Positions 11,912 through 22,759 of a stretch of DNA of 64,000 nucleotides are shown here, one piece after another. Source of the DNA: Clitoria ternatea. Lineage: Eukaryota; Streptophyta; Magnoliopsida; Fabales; Fabaceae. The notes under the pieces were generated by a model. That model did not search any database and was not told where the DNA came from. It worked only from the letters and a program-made list of their open reading frames with translations. Location: positions 83,248,001-83,312,000 of the forward strand of contig CM075669.1 in the NCBI GenBank assembly GCA_037962975.1, given 5' to 3'. A program made the position numbers and the translations under genes. Position 1 is the stretch's first letter. The number at the start of each line of letters is the position of its first letter.

Positions 11912-12960
11912 CTATTGGTTCTTACGAAATAGCTTAAAGATCGGCTCACAAGTTGCTGTCAGTTGTAAGATGAACCAAGCAATATAGTTTAACCTTCCCA
12001 AGAATCCTCGAACTTCTTTTTCTGTGTAGGGGGAAGGCATTTCAAGAATCGATTTGACCTTGTCAAGATCAACTTCTAATCCTCTTTTGCTCACTATAAA
12101 ACCTAACAGTTTGCCTGATCTTGAACTAAAGGTACACATGGCCGGGTTCAACCTGAGCTTAAACTTTTTCAGCCTTTCAAAAAGCTTTCACAAATCAACA
12201 ATATGCCCTTCATGGGTTCTAGATTTGGCAATGATATCGTCCACATAAACTTCTATCTCCTTATGCATCATGTCATGGAAGAGGGTCACCATAGCCCTTT
12301 GGTAGGTTGCCCCAACATTTTTCAGCCCAAAGGACATCACTTTGTAACAAAATGTGCCCCATAGAGTGATAAACGTGGGACTAGGTCTATTCAAATCCCG
12401 ATAGTCCACACACATCCGCACATTTCCATCCTTCTTTGGGACAGGGACAATGTTGGCCACCCACTGAGGGTACTTTTCCACAGCTAAGAATCCGACATCA
12501 AACTACTTCTTAACTTCTTCTTTGATTTTTAAGAGCATTTTTGGTTTCACCCAGCGTAGTTTTTGTTTTATCAGGGAACAGTTTAGCTTCAGTGATAATT
12601 TATGCTTGACAATGCTAGTGTCAAGGTCAGGCATGTCTTGGTAAGACCAAGTGAAGACGTCGTAAAACTCCATTAATAGCTTAATTAGTTCTTCCCTTCA
12701 CTCCTTACTCAAAGAGGTACCAATCCTGACTTCCTTCTTATCCTCCTCATCCCCCAAATTAATAATCTCAACTATCTCTAGATTTGGCCGAATTTCTCTA
12801 TCCTTTTGTTCCAATAACCTTACTAGCTCGGGCGGTGGCTCATAATCTTCCTCACCCCCTTCATCGGTGTAATCAACCGGGTGGTCAAAGTCATGAAACG
12901 GGATTGCGAGCTCGCTATTCTCAGGTGAATCATTTTTGGATCTTCATTTTAGTGTATTAT
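11912..12960 (-). pseudogene. Ogre reverse transcriptase with an in-frame deletion in the palm
   Basis: The upstream linker has the acidic DYTDEGGEEDYEPPPELVRL segment and the WSYQDMPDLD motif typical of this lineage (12900-12600). The RT core has VANIVPVPKKDGNVRMCVDYRDL, then jumps directly to TFITLWGTFCYKVMSFGLKN and later YVDDIIAKS with the catalytic Asp pair. The block between NRPSP and TFITLWG, about 45 residues in relatives and including the first catalytic Asp (FMDGFSGYNQ type), is absent without a frame change. Amber/ochre stops occur near 12505, 12187 and 11911. Reverse transcriptase activity is lost. Confidence 0.85.
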
Positions 12961-13282
12961 AACAAATGAAAAAAAGGAAATAGGGCGAGCAAAGGATTCA
13001 AAGCAAGAAAAGATATTGTGAAATTTGATATGTATTTATTGATGAGAAATGATAAAACAAGTTTTTTACCCTTATTACATGAAAGAGTCCCAAAGCCTTA
13101 GGCATAGCAGAGGGACTAACAAGTATAAAAAGCATAATTAAATTTTTTTGGTGAAACATTCAAAGTCATAGGGAGTTTGACAGCCTCCCAATTACAAAGT
13201 TCTTGGCCCGGCGGGCAAGCAAACACAAAACTAGCACCATCATAGAGACTTCCTTCAATGGCTGCCACTTGGTCTGGAGGCA

Positions 13283-13477
13283 TCAACCCTGCGCTGTGGA
13301 TTGGTATCCCAAGCCGAAACCTTTTCTGTTCTCAAGCATTCGTAAAGGTTCAACCTTTCCATTCAAAGTGTGTCCTAGCCCTCTTCCAGATTTATACCCC
13401 TCTCGAATCATTATCTTTGCCATTACTAAGGATGCACTTGGCATGTAAGCCCTCACCATTGTAGCTTCTTCCCCCAC
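13283..13477 (-). pseudogene. Ogre G-patch-like segment between protease and RT
   Basis: The minus strand encodes GYKSGRGLGHTLNGKVEPL followed by NRKGFGLGY. This glycine-rich pattern (aromatic-x2-G-x2-LG, later GFGLGY) is known between protease and RT in Ogre/Tat polyproteins. The role is probably nucleic-acid binding, by inference. The downstream frame is broken before the RT. Confidence 0.65.
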
Positions 13478-13718
13478 ATAGGTGGTGTTTGCTACCTACA
13501 ATGCTTGGAAAAAGGTCTTGAGAGCCACTTTCGCTGCCTCGATATAAACGGTCGTCAGGGGTTTACAGACCAGAAAGTCCTCCTCACTAGAAATGATTAT
13601 CAACTTATTCATCAACGATGAACTTTAGCTTTTGGTGTAGGGTACAGCGGACCACCCTAGTGGAATGAATCCATGGCCAGCCCAACAAACATCTATAAGC
13701 AGGCATAATGTCCATGAC

Positions 13719-14336
13719 TTAAAAAGGGATTTGGAATGTGCATAGCCCAACCTGTATTGGTAGCTCAATCTCGCCCATGACCTCCCTATCAGTTCCATCG
13801 AAAGCTCGTACTATCGTAGCACTTGGCCTCATATATGTCCCGTCGAATGGCAATTTAGCCAATGTAGATTTGGGCATGACGTTGAGGGATGACCCGTTGT
13901 CAATTAGCACTTTTGCCAAGATATGATCTTGACACTTCACGAAGATATAGAGAGCTTTGTTGTGCCTCATCCCCTTTGGTGGTATTTCATCATCAGTGAA
14001 GGTCAGATAGTTATCTGTAACAATATGCCCCACTATTCCTTGAAACTTGTCAATGGGAATATCATGACTGACATGGGCCTCTTTCAATACCTTCATTAAT
14101 ATCTTTCGATGTGGCTCAGAGTTCATCAGTAATGATAACAAGGAAATTTTGGCGGGGGTGTGGTTCAGCGGGTCAAGCACTTGATATTCATTATGGCGAA
14201 TAAACTTTAGGAATTCGTGGGCCTTTTCATCAGTCATGGCCCTTTTTGCTTCACCATTTAGTCTCTTCTCTACCCACTTTGGCTTTCCTGGCAATCTGAT
14301 CATTCTTTGGTTTTGGAGGAACGTACACCTTCCCAC
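13719..14336 (-). pseudogene. Ogre aspartic protease domain (open stretch)
   Basis: A 205-codon open stretch. The N-terminal half (AHEFLKFIRHNEYQVLDPL) is the linker found before the protease in Ogre. The active-site motif LIDNGSSLNVMP lies near residue 150, then TIVRAFDGT and GEIELPIQVG form the flap and second half. This enzyme would cleave the Gag-Pol polyprotein. The frame stops after TFQIPF at 13719, before the conserved end of the domain. Confidence 0.85.
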
Positions 14337-14433
14337 TTCGGGTTACACCTCCTACCCCAGCAATGTTCGTGATGGACGATGAAGATGGGTCACTCTTCGT
14401 CGAGCCTCCAATGAACACACCTGCGTCGTACTT

Positions 14434-14990
14434 CTAAGGTATGGCTCGAAAATCCTTGAATGCAAGTGGGGTAGGTGCTTGATTATTGATGATTGGTTGT
14501 ACAGAAATAGGAGCCGCTGGAGGGCTGCTGCTATAGAAAATTATCAAGGGCTTAGAGACTTGCGTCTTTACCTGTTCATGGACCATATTTATGTCGCTTC
14601 CTTGGCGCTTGCAGACCTGCACGATATGGCTGTCCATGAGACTTTGAAGGATCTCACAGAAACCTTGAAACTTGGTAGTCTGGTCATTATCATGATGTTG
14701 ACTCCAGGTCCCTTCGACCAATCCTCTTTTGGGAAAATGGGCATAAACTACCCTTAACGGCATTGTTACGTCAGCAACTTTCCTGACGCACTCCTCATCA
14801 TTTTCCACAGTGTTGACCCCTGAATTCCTATGGTTAGGTAGAGGATTCTTGGCCATGTTTGGACTACCTTCATGAAAGTTCAGCCAGTCGACCTTAATCA
14901 GGTCCCTTACTTTATACTTTAATGCCATACAATTTTTGGTGGAATGCCCTGGTGCTCCGGCGTGGTAATCGCACCGGGCATTGAGATCAT
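14434..14990 (-). pseudogene. Ogre gag C-terminal region with zinc-binding motif
   Basis: The minus strand begins with CDYHAGAPGHSTKNC near 14975-14935, a C/H-rich nucleocapsid-type motif, followed by KYKVRDLIKVDWLNF, a segment conserved after the zinc motif in this lineage. The open stretch (164 codons from Met 14928) ends at a stop at 14434. It connects gag to the protease. Confidence 0.75.
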
Positions 14991-15280
14991 ACCCCTAAGC
15001 GTAAGGGGATTCCACCAGCATTAAGGGGAAGGGTGCCATTAAACCGTTACGAATGAGGAGAGGCAAAATTTTGGTGTATGTCATTGGGATTGGGTCAAAT
15101 TGCATAGGGGTGCAGTCTTTGTTAGGTCTCCTTGGATTAGGATTAGGGTTGGATGGCTGAGTTCCTTGTTGTGGAGGGCGGTATGGCATAGGTCGTGGCA
15201 TCGGTGTTCTGATAATGGGAGGACAGAAGTGGAGAGGATAAGAGGTTGTGTTATGGATGGCGGCGGCCATATGTGGATAC

Positions 15281-16128
15281 GGTGCATAAGGATTAAGAGC
15301 TTGAAAAGTGGCGGGGGCGAATGGTCTTGGTTAGGCCCTCCTTGGATCGTAGAAGATGGAATTAGTTTCTCCATCTCTCCTCCTACCATCACCTGGCGCT
15401 GGTCTTTTCACAGTGGATGCCCCAGATGGGCCCCGGGTAATCTTTCCCGTCCTTACCCCGATCTCTATCCTTTCTCTGATGGTCACAATGTCGGAGAAGT
15501 TAGATGAGACGCTACCAATCATCCTATCATAGAATGGTGATTGGAGCGTGTTGATAAACATTGTAACTACTTTTTTTTCTGATAGCGGGGTGGTCCACCT
15601 GTGCAGCAGTCTTGCTCCACCGCTGTGTATATTCTTTAAATGTCTTATTATCTTTCTTTGTCATATTCTGCAGTTGCACTCTGTCAGGCGCCATGTCTAA
15701 ATTGTATTTGTATTGCTTTATGAAGGCGTCTGCCAGGTCCTTTCAACAATGAATACGGGTTCTTTCAAGGTGAGCATACCAGGTAAGGGCAGCCCCGGCT
15801 AGACTGTCCTGAAAGCAGTGGATTAACAACTTGTCATCGAAAGCATATGATGCCATCTTCCGGCAATACATCGTGAGGTGATTCCTCGGGCAAGTCACTC
15901 CCTGATATTTGTCAAAATCTGGTACTTTGAACTTAGGACGAATAATGACGTCTGGGACCAAGCAAAGTTCGAAGGCGTCCACTAATCCAAAACCTTCTAC
16001 ACCCTCAACTACCCTTATTCGTTCCGCAAGGATTGCTATCTTCCCCTTTTGTTGGGAAGCGGCGGCCGTGCTAGGGTTGGCAGCTTGGTTCATCATCTGA
16101 GTCATTCCTTGTGGATTAGCAGCGTAAG
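15281..16128 (-). pseudogene. Ogre gag core, N-terminal side cut by the 16129 insertion
   Basis: The Retrotrans_gag-type core is visible: KFKVPDFDKYQGVTCPRNHL, LLIHCFQDSLAGAALTWY, then after a stop KDLADAFIKQYKYNLDMAP and, in another stretch, MFINTLQSPFYDRMIGSVSS. Gag forms the particle that packages element RNA. The open frame runs leftward from the insertion point at 16128, and its upstream part resumes on the far side at 25200. Several stops and a frame change break the remainder. Confidence 0.8.
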
Positions 16129-16330
16129 TGATAAGTCTTGAAAAGACTTAATAAATTCATCTTTAATTTAACTTAATCCATTAAATATGTTGAGTTTGAC
16201 ATTATTAGGTAATAAATTGTCATTCTTTCTTCTTTTAATTATTTAATTCAAAAGTGTTTAAATTGTGTAATAAAATGGTTAAAAAGATAAATGTATAAAG
16301 AAATTTGTTTATTGAGAGATTCATTAACCT

Positions 16331-16450
16331 AGCGTACATATGCTAGAAAGACAGTGTACATACACTAGGTATTTATATGTTTTATTTTGCAGGATCAGGT
16401 GCAGGAGATCCAACGTACAAACGCTGGAATCCCAGCATACGTACGCGCAT
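16331..16450. repeat. GTAC-centred palindromes (AGCGTACATATGCT type)
   Basis: Four near-palindromes occur in two pairs: AGCGTACATATGCT (about 16332) and AGTGTACATACACT (about 16353), then AACGTACAAACGCT (about 16412) and CAGCATACGTACGCGC (about 16433). Each pair is separated by only a few bases. They immediately precede the CGCTCAAGCG array. Confidence 0.7.
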
Positions 16451-16484
16451 AATCAAAATCAAATAAAGAGAAGAATTCGCAAGG

Positions 16485-16735
16485 GCTCGATCACGCTCAA
16501 GCGAGAGAGTTCCACGCTTAAGCGTGAAGTTAAGTATTTATGCAGGACGCTCAAGCGAATATACTTTATGCCTAAGCATGAGGTAACCATGCATTCACGT
16601 AAATAGAGAGACACAACATGCAACAAGATAGCGATCACGCTAAAGAGACAAAGAATCACGCTCAAGCGTGATGTCATAGAATTCATTAACTTATAGATCA
16701 CGCTCAAGCGTGCATCGACCATGCTCAAGCGTGGA
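16485..16735. repeat. CACGCTCAAGCGTG palindrome array
   Basis: About eight hits, full or degenerate, lie near 16491, 16513, 16541, 16566, 16636, 16657, 16688 and 16710. The best copies (16657, 16688) are 14-bp inverted repeats with a TCAA centre. The same core recurs in the unrelated solo LTR at 54425-54985. The array lies about 200-450 bp upstream of the LTR's TATA run at 16932. Confidence 0.85.
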
Positions 16736-16931
16736 GTCTGTTTTTCCCTGATTGCTATTTTCCCTCCAAGTGAAGTGCTGCAGTAGATCCTATTAATTAT
16801 TTTGTTAGTTGCTGTTTATTTTTTGTATAAGAGTAATTTAAGTGATGTCTAATTAGTCATTTCCTTATAATTATTTAATTAGTTATTACTTTGTAATTAA
16901 TTAAGAGTTAGTTAGTTAGCTTTAAGTTATC

Positions 16932-16939
16932 TATATATA
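16932..16939 (+). promoter_or_regulatory. Probable TATA box of the TGATAAG solo LTR
   Basis: TATATATA precedes GAGAGAGGACGGGAACACAC and a CT-rich leader (17005-17045) with CTCTCT runs, the usual look of an LTR promoter and R region. This reading supports the plus orientation of this LTR. Confidence 0.45.
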
Positions 16940-17419
16940 TTTGTAGATGAGAGAGGACGGGAACACACAGAAGCAATAACATAATTCATTTCTATGATTT
17001 TTAATCTCTCTCTAAAGATTTTCCCTCTCTAAACTCTCTCTTCCATGGCTTTCCACATTCCACTTTCTAAAACCACTTCCATGGGTTGCTAAACCCCTAG
17101 GGTTGGTGATAAGTGTTTTATAACACAATAAATTAGATTTAGTTTTCTTAGGATTCTAATCATTATGCACTGTATTTCCTTAATTTTTGTGATTTTCGCT
17201 TTCTTTCCACTGTATTCTACTCTGGTACTTTTATTTTACAGAAATTAATAGATTTGGAATTATTGATGATCCATTTTAAGAATGAATGAATATAAATGGA
17301 AAATGGATTCAAGAACCCAAAAAGATGATCAAAGTGCCGAAGGATGAAAACAATCAAGAACCATGAGCTATACTGTCCAAAACGCCTCAAAAATGCAAGA
17401 AAACACTTCCAGGAAAGGG

Positions 17420-17680
17420 TAGGAATCGATTCACCCTTACAGGAATCGATTCCCATGTGAAACATAAGCTAGGAATCGATTCAAGGCTGTTGGGAATCGA
17501 TTCATAGGGCTGGGAATCGATTCCCCCCTTATAGGAATCGATTCATTGAGGTTTGAAAGGCCAGGAATCGATTCATGAAGGCCAGGAATCGATTCATCAT
17601 GCTAGGAATCGATTCCCACCTTTAGGAATCGATTCACACGCTGTTTTAAAGGTAAAAAATGAACTGGAGGAATCGATTCA
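17420..17680. repeat. GAATCGATTC array in the Athila 5' LTR
   Basis: Eleven copies of GAATCGATTC lie in about 260 bp (near 17422, 17442, 17473, 17493, 17513, 17536, 17561, 17585, 17604, 17624 and 17670). Most are preceded by AG or GG and followed by ATC, CCC or ACC. Spacers of about 8-30 bp vary in sequence, so the core is what is conserved. The array ends about 150 bp upstream of the TATA box. Confidence 0.92.
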
Positions 17681-17820
17681 TCAGTGAAATCATGCGCCGA
17701 ATTATTGGAAACAACAAAAATACGCAAATTGAAGACAACTGGAACAGCTGGAAATCACATGCACCAAAAGTTTCCAACTTGCAACGCGTTTTCTTAGCTG
17801 GCTTCCTCCCTTCCTTCGCC

Positions 17821-17828
17821 TATAAAAG
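17821..17828 (+). promoter_or_regulatory. TATA box of the Athila 5' LTR (TATAAAAG)
   Basis: TATAAAAGGAGAAGC is a canonical plant TATA context, followed about 30 bp later by GAGAGGGCATCC, the likely start region. The identical box is at 23472-23479 in the 3' LTR. Confidence 0.65.
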
Positions 17829-18872
17829 GAGAAGCAATACAAGCAGAGAGGGCATCCCATTCTTCATCAGCTTCATTCCTTTCTTTTCTTTCTCTTTCGT
17901 TTTCTTTCTCTATTTTATTTTCTTTCTCTTTTTATTTTCTTTTTCTTTCTTTTATTTTGTGTAAGAGTTGTGAGGATTGTGAAATTGAGTGTTCCAATTT
18001 GTAATTGGTGGAGGAATATTGCAACAAGGAAATACAATGGTGAAATTATTTTGAGCTTTTGGAGAAACCCGTAAGTCTTTATTTTTACCATATCTTGTAT
18101 GTTTTATTTTTCCATCATGTGTATGAATTTGAATCATTTTATGAGTAGCTAAATTAATTATCTTGGGATAAAGGGGGTTTGATAATATTTTATTTTAATG
18201 TTATTTTGACTTGGAATTAAATAAATTTCTATTTTCCATTTAGTTCAATTATGCTCAATGCTTTTAGTTATTCCTAACAAGAACCTAAATGATAAAACTG
18301 TATACTTGCGGGTATATTAGTAAGTTTAGGTAATAAATAGAATCGAGAGATTTATTTTTACCAGAAAGCTTTGAACTAAACCTAAGATTTTTGAAATGCT
18401 TTTTGTGACCTCGGTAAAACCGTGAAAGTAATCAAAATTCTTTTGAGGAAATAAAAGGGATTTTCATAAAACGATAATGGGCCTTTCTGAGGATTAAGCA
18501 GCGCTTTCCATAGGTTAGGTACATTAATAAGATTCTGAGAGGAACATATTAATTAGCTTTTGGAAAATTCGCCTTGGAAAACTTAATTCGATTCTTATTT
18601 ATGAAAAGTTAAAATTCATTAACATAAAATAGAGTCTTGATCCCCCAAAATCCTAAGATATTCTCAACTCTGATTTTTAAGTGTCAAGTAAATTTTATTT
18701 ATTTGTATTCTGTGCAACTTTAATTTGTTTAATTTTACAAAAATATTAAAAATCAATTGTGTGGATAATTAAATTTCAACATGTTGGTACTTTGAACACA
18801 GTCCCTGTGGAGAATGATAATCTTTTATATTACGCGACATAACCCGTGCGCTTGCGGGCCCTGTCAAGTTTT

Positions 18873-18891
18873 TGGCGCCATTGCCGGGGAC
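18873..18891 (+). other. Athila primer-binding site (tRNA-Asp type)
   Basis: TGGCGCCATTGCCGGGGAC lies six bases after the LTR end. It matches the usual Athila primer site TGGCGCC-TTGCCGGGGAC, complementary to the 3' end of tRNA-Asp, with an A at one position. Confidence 0.85.
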
Positions 18892-19071
18892 TGTTGTCCC
18901 TCAAATATCTGCAATATTAAAATTCGATTAGATCATACTTGTTAATATTTTTATTGTTATTTTTATTTTTATTTTTATTTTGTTTGTAATTTTGTATTTT
19001 GTTCTTTATTTTGTGTATCTGTTGTTTTATTTTTGTGATAATTTATTTTATTTGTTATTTATTTTCTTTTT

Positions 19072-21405
19072 ATGCGACGAAGCCTTACTATCGATCTAAA
19101 CTTAGGATTTGACCCTGAGATAGAACGTACCCTTAGAGCTTTAAAAAAACAACAAAAACAACAAAAAGAACAAAAAGAAAAACAAATGGCGGACCAACAT
19201 AGACCCTTAAGAGATTTTGCCGCTCCAAGCACTAATGGGAGAGGATCTAGCATCCTTAGACCCACAGTGGAGGCTAACAATTTTGAATTGAAGCCTTCAC
19301 TACTCTCAATGGTTCAACAGAACCAATTCGGAGGATTACCCTCCAAAGATCCAAATCTTCACCTTCAAATGTTTCTTGAATACTGTGACACCCTGAAGAT
19401 GAAATGAGCTACCAATGATGCCATTCGTTTAAGACTCTTCCCTTTCTCTTTGAGAGATAAAGCGAAAGCGTGGTTATACTCTCTTCCTGAAGGATCCATC
19501 ACAACTTGGGAACAATTGTCCAGTGCTTTTATCAATAAATGGTACCCAAGGAACAAGACTGATGTGCTGAGAAAACAAATCATAAATTTCTCACAAAAAG
19601 ATGATGAATCCTTATATGAAGCCTGGGAAAGATACAGGGAGATGCTAAGAGAATATCCTCACCATGGGATAGAAAGGTGGTTGACAATCCATATTTTCTA
19701 TAATGGATTAACTTCCATACAAAAGATCTCTTTAGATACTGCAGCTGGAGGAGCCTTCATGAGTAAAAATGTTGATGAAGCTGGGAACCTGATTGAGGAA
19801 ATAACTCAAAACACTCACCAATGGAACTCTGAGAGAGGATTACCTTCTAAAACACCAGGTAAGTATTCTGTTGATGCTCTTTCCCTACTTTCTGCCAAAG
19901 TTGAAGCATTAACATTAAAACTTGATAAAATAGGGTCAACAGGTGCTACTAACATTGTTTGTGAAGTTTGTGGTGTTTCAGGACATGGAGCTACAAACTG
20001 CCATTTAGCAATGACTCCTAATCAAGAACAAGAAATGCATCAGGTGGATGCTATTGGAAACTATGGTGGAAATTATCAAGGTAACTACAGACCTCCACAA
20101 GGTCCACCTGGCTTCCAAAATAGGCCACCTCAATTCCAAAATAACTACAACCCTCAACAAGGACCCTACAATCCACAGAAATCAAAACTAGAGTCCTTAA
20201 TAGAGACATTTGTAACTACTCAACAGAAGCAGAATGATGAGTTCTCCAATGCAATAAAGAACTTAGCTTCAAAGGTGGACTCTCTTGCCACCCATAACAA
20301 AATATTGGATACTCAAATTGCCCAACAAGCCTCCTACTCTCAAAGAGCGCCAGGAACATTTCCTGGGAAACCCGAGGCTGGACCTTCCAACCATGCCATG
20401 GCTATCACTCTTAGGAGTATTACTCAATATGATGGTCCAGTTGGTAAGACTGAAGAGAAAAAGAAATTGGATGAGTCTTCATCTCACCTGATGAATAAGG
20501 AAGAAAAACCACAAGAAAAAAAAAAAGAAGAGGTTAAGCCATATCAACCTCCTATTCCATTTCCTCAGTGCCTGGCTAGAGCAAAGTTGGACAAATAATT
20601 TGGTAAGTTTCTTGATGTTTTAAAGAAATTGTATGTCAATATTCCCTTCATAGATGTTTTGCAGCAAATGCCTATCTATGCGAAGTTCTTGAAGGATATT
20701 TTGTCCAACAAAAGAAAACTGGAAGAAGACGGAACAGTGGCACTTACTAAAGAATGTAGTGCTTTAATTCAAAAGAAGCTACCACCTAAGCTTCAGGATC
20801 CAGGTAGTTTCTCTATCCCATGTATGATTAGTAACATGACAATAGATAGGGCATTATATGATTTAGGAGCTAGTATTAGTTTAATGCCTTTATCTATTTT
20901 TGAAAAATTAGGATTGGGTGAGCTGAAACCTACTAGGATATCTTTACAGTTGGCTGATAGATCTATCAAATATCTTGTAGGAGTTTTAGAGGATGTTCCT
21001 ATTAAGATAGGAAAATTTTTTATACCTGCTAACTTTGTTGTGCTTGAAATGGACGAAGATTCTTTGATTCCTATTATTTTAGGCAGACCATTTTTAGCAA
21101 CTGCAGGTACTGTGATCGATGTCAAAAATGGTAAGTTGTCTATAACTGTTGGAGACCAAAAGGTTGATTTTAACTTGAAAAATGTTTTAGAAAAATCTTT
21201 TAATGATGTTTGCTATGGAATTGAAATTGTTGACCAAGTGGTGAAGGATGAAACTCTTCTTAATGACCCACTTGAATCTATTTTTCTGAATAAGTTTGCA
21301 GGAACATCAAAAAGTAGTGAAGGTAACATACCACTGAGACATGACGCTGAGGTCATGGTGCGCCCAAATGTTGAACTTAAATCTTTACTAAGGATGAGTT
21401 TCTAG
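19072..21405 (+). pseudogene. Athila gag-protease frame with two in-frame stops
   Basis: One continuous frame (start ATG at 19072) is interrupted only by TGA at 19405-19407 and TAA at 20596-20598. The N-terminus is basic with a Q/K run (about residues 24-40). The gag core follows: AIRLRLFPFSLRDKAKAW, ALSLL segments, and CEVCGVSGHGATNCHL, a CCHC zinc knuckle near 19965-20010. A Q/N/P-rich stretch (20040-20180) and a coiled-coil-like section come next. The protease has YDLGASISLMP (about 20858) and the flap/second half ILGRPFLATAGTVIDV (about 21070). Gag would assemble particles and the protease process them, but pol is missing. The frame is otherwise uninterrupted for about 2.3 kb, consistent with recent loss or with use of stop read-through. 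Confidence 0.9.
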
Positions 21406-22759
21406 GCCCTAATCGATTCTTGACTGTGATTGAGGGATAGAGTCTGGCTGAAGACGTTAAACTTAGCACTTGTGGGGAGGTAACCCTATGTCTTTATTTT
21501 TATTTTAAAAAAAAAACAAAAAAAATAAAAAAAACAACTATGTCAAATCCTGGTTTGGGGTTACTCCAGGTAAGTTTTCTTATCCTTTTATCATCCATTT
21601 TAACATTGAGGACAATGTCAAATTCTGGTTTGGGGTGGTAGATAGGAAAACTTAACTGTTTTATTTCGTTGTGTGATTATTATATTTTTCATGCATGTGT
21701 GTTTTCCTTGCTTTGTTTGTAATCTTGTAATTTACCATGATTGCATGATAAATTTACTTCAAACACAAGGCTAAAGTATCTAAGGATCCTAAAATTTTGA
21801 GTAAAATTTTCAAATTTTGATTGTTTAAATGCCAAATAAATGCTTAAATGAATCTTATGTGATTAAAATTTTCTTTGAAAAGACTTTCCATGGTTAGACT
21901 TGAGCCAAAATGGGTTATTTATCAAACAAATTTTCAAACCCATATCTTCTTGATTAAGTGAATCTCACAGTCATTAATATTCAAGAACTTGTTTTTCAAC
22001 TGATTCAAAATGGTTTTTGATTATATGTCTTAGGATGATAAAGGCACAATTAGGTCTTATTCTTAAGCCTCAGAATTTTGCATAATTTGACCCCTAGTTG
22101 CCCCTTTTGAGCCTAAAAGCGAAAATTTTTCCTTGAAAGCCTTTCATTGACTGATATTCTCTTAATGGTGAAAAGGTTGGAAATTTAGTGGAGCAAAGAA
22201 AGAAAAAAGGACTTAAGAAAAATATGTATTGAATGCAAAGAAAAGCAAGAAAAAGAAAAAGAAAATCACAAGGATGATATTGAATGAATTCCAAAAAGTC
22301 CATAAAAGTTCAAAAATTTGCTCTGTTAAATTTATGATGATAACTTAAATCATTCATGACTGTTAAAGCCCTTTTGTATTCCATTTTTCTTGAAATTCCT
22401 ACCTTGACAATACAACCCAAGGCCACGTTACAACCTTTGAAAGACCTTTAAACTTTGACATATTTTCTATCTAAACTGTGGAGTTTCTGGTTTATTAACA
22501 AGCTTATGGTAATATTTTTTGACTATGATGATCTGAGTGATTTACAAACCATGAAACACTTTGAGTGAAAATTGAGAGAAAAGTATCCTCTGTCTTGATA
22601 ATGGAAATTGATTCATATAAGAAAATTAATATTGGCATTTGAATAAATCTTTTTCTCTATTTTGGATTCCTTAGTTTGCTGAGCTTAGTGTTTTCTGTAT
22701 CTTATCATGTGAATATGGTAATTGCTTGAGGACAAGCAATGTTTTGGTTTGGGGTATTT
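21406..22759 (+). other. Athila 3' internal region without pol
   Basis: No RT, RNase H, integrase or envelope-like frame is found. The block GTCTGGCTGAAGACGTTAAA with CACTTGTGGGGAGG (21440-21480), which normally lies downstream of pol in this lineage, follows the protease frame almost at once. The phrase 'tctggtttgggg' repeats near 21550 and 21620. The 3' end has GAGGACAAGCAATG...TTTGGGG (22727-22756), the polypurine-tract region before the 3' LTR. Confidence 0.75.

Larger units (their letters stand above)
17107..18866 (+). repeat. Athila 5' LTR
   Basis: It starts TGATAAGTGTTTTATAACAC and ends GGCCCTGTCA. It contains the GAATCGATTC array, a TATA box at 17821 and a long CT-rich run (17870-17960) downstream of it. 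The 101-codon ORF at 17659-17964 runs across promoter and CT tract and is not considered a gene. Confidence 0.93.

Noticed and set aside
15100..15507. 135-codon plus-strand ORF rich in Trp/Arg/Gly
   Set aside because: It is the complement of a proline-rich Ogre gag segment on minus. It has no independent support.
17400..17690. Regularly recurring GAATCGATTC, considered as a CRISPR-like array
   Set aside because: The repeats are only 10 bp, the spacers are short and irregular, and the array lies inside a eukaryotic LTR duplicated at 23070-23335. No cas genes are present or expected.
17659..17964. 101-codon ORF (and its twin at 23430-23654)
   Set aside because: It crosses the Athila LTR TATA box and CT tract and occurs in both LTRs. 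It is not a gene.
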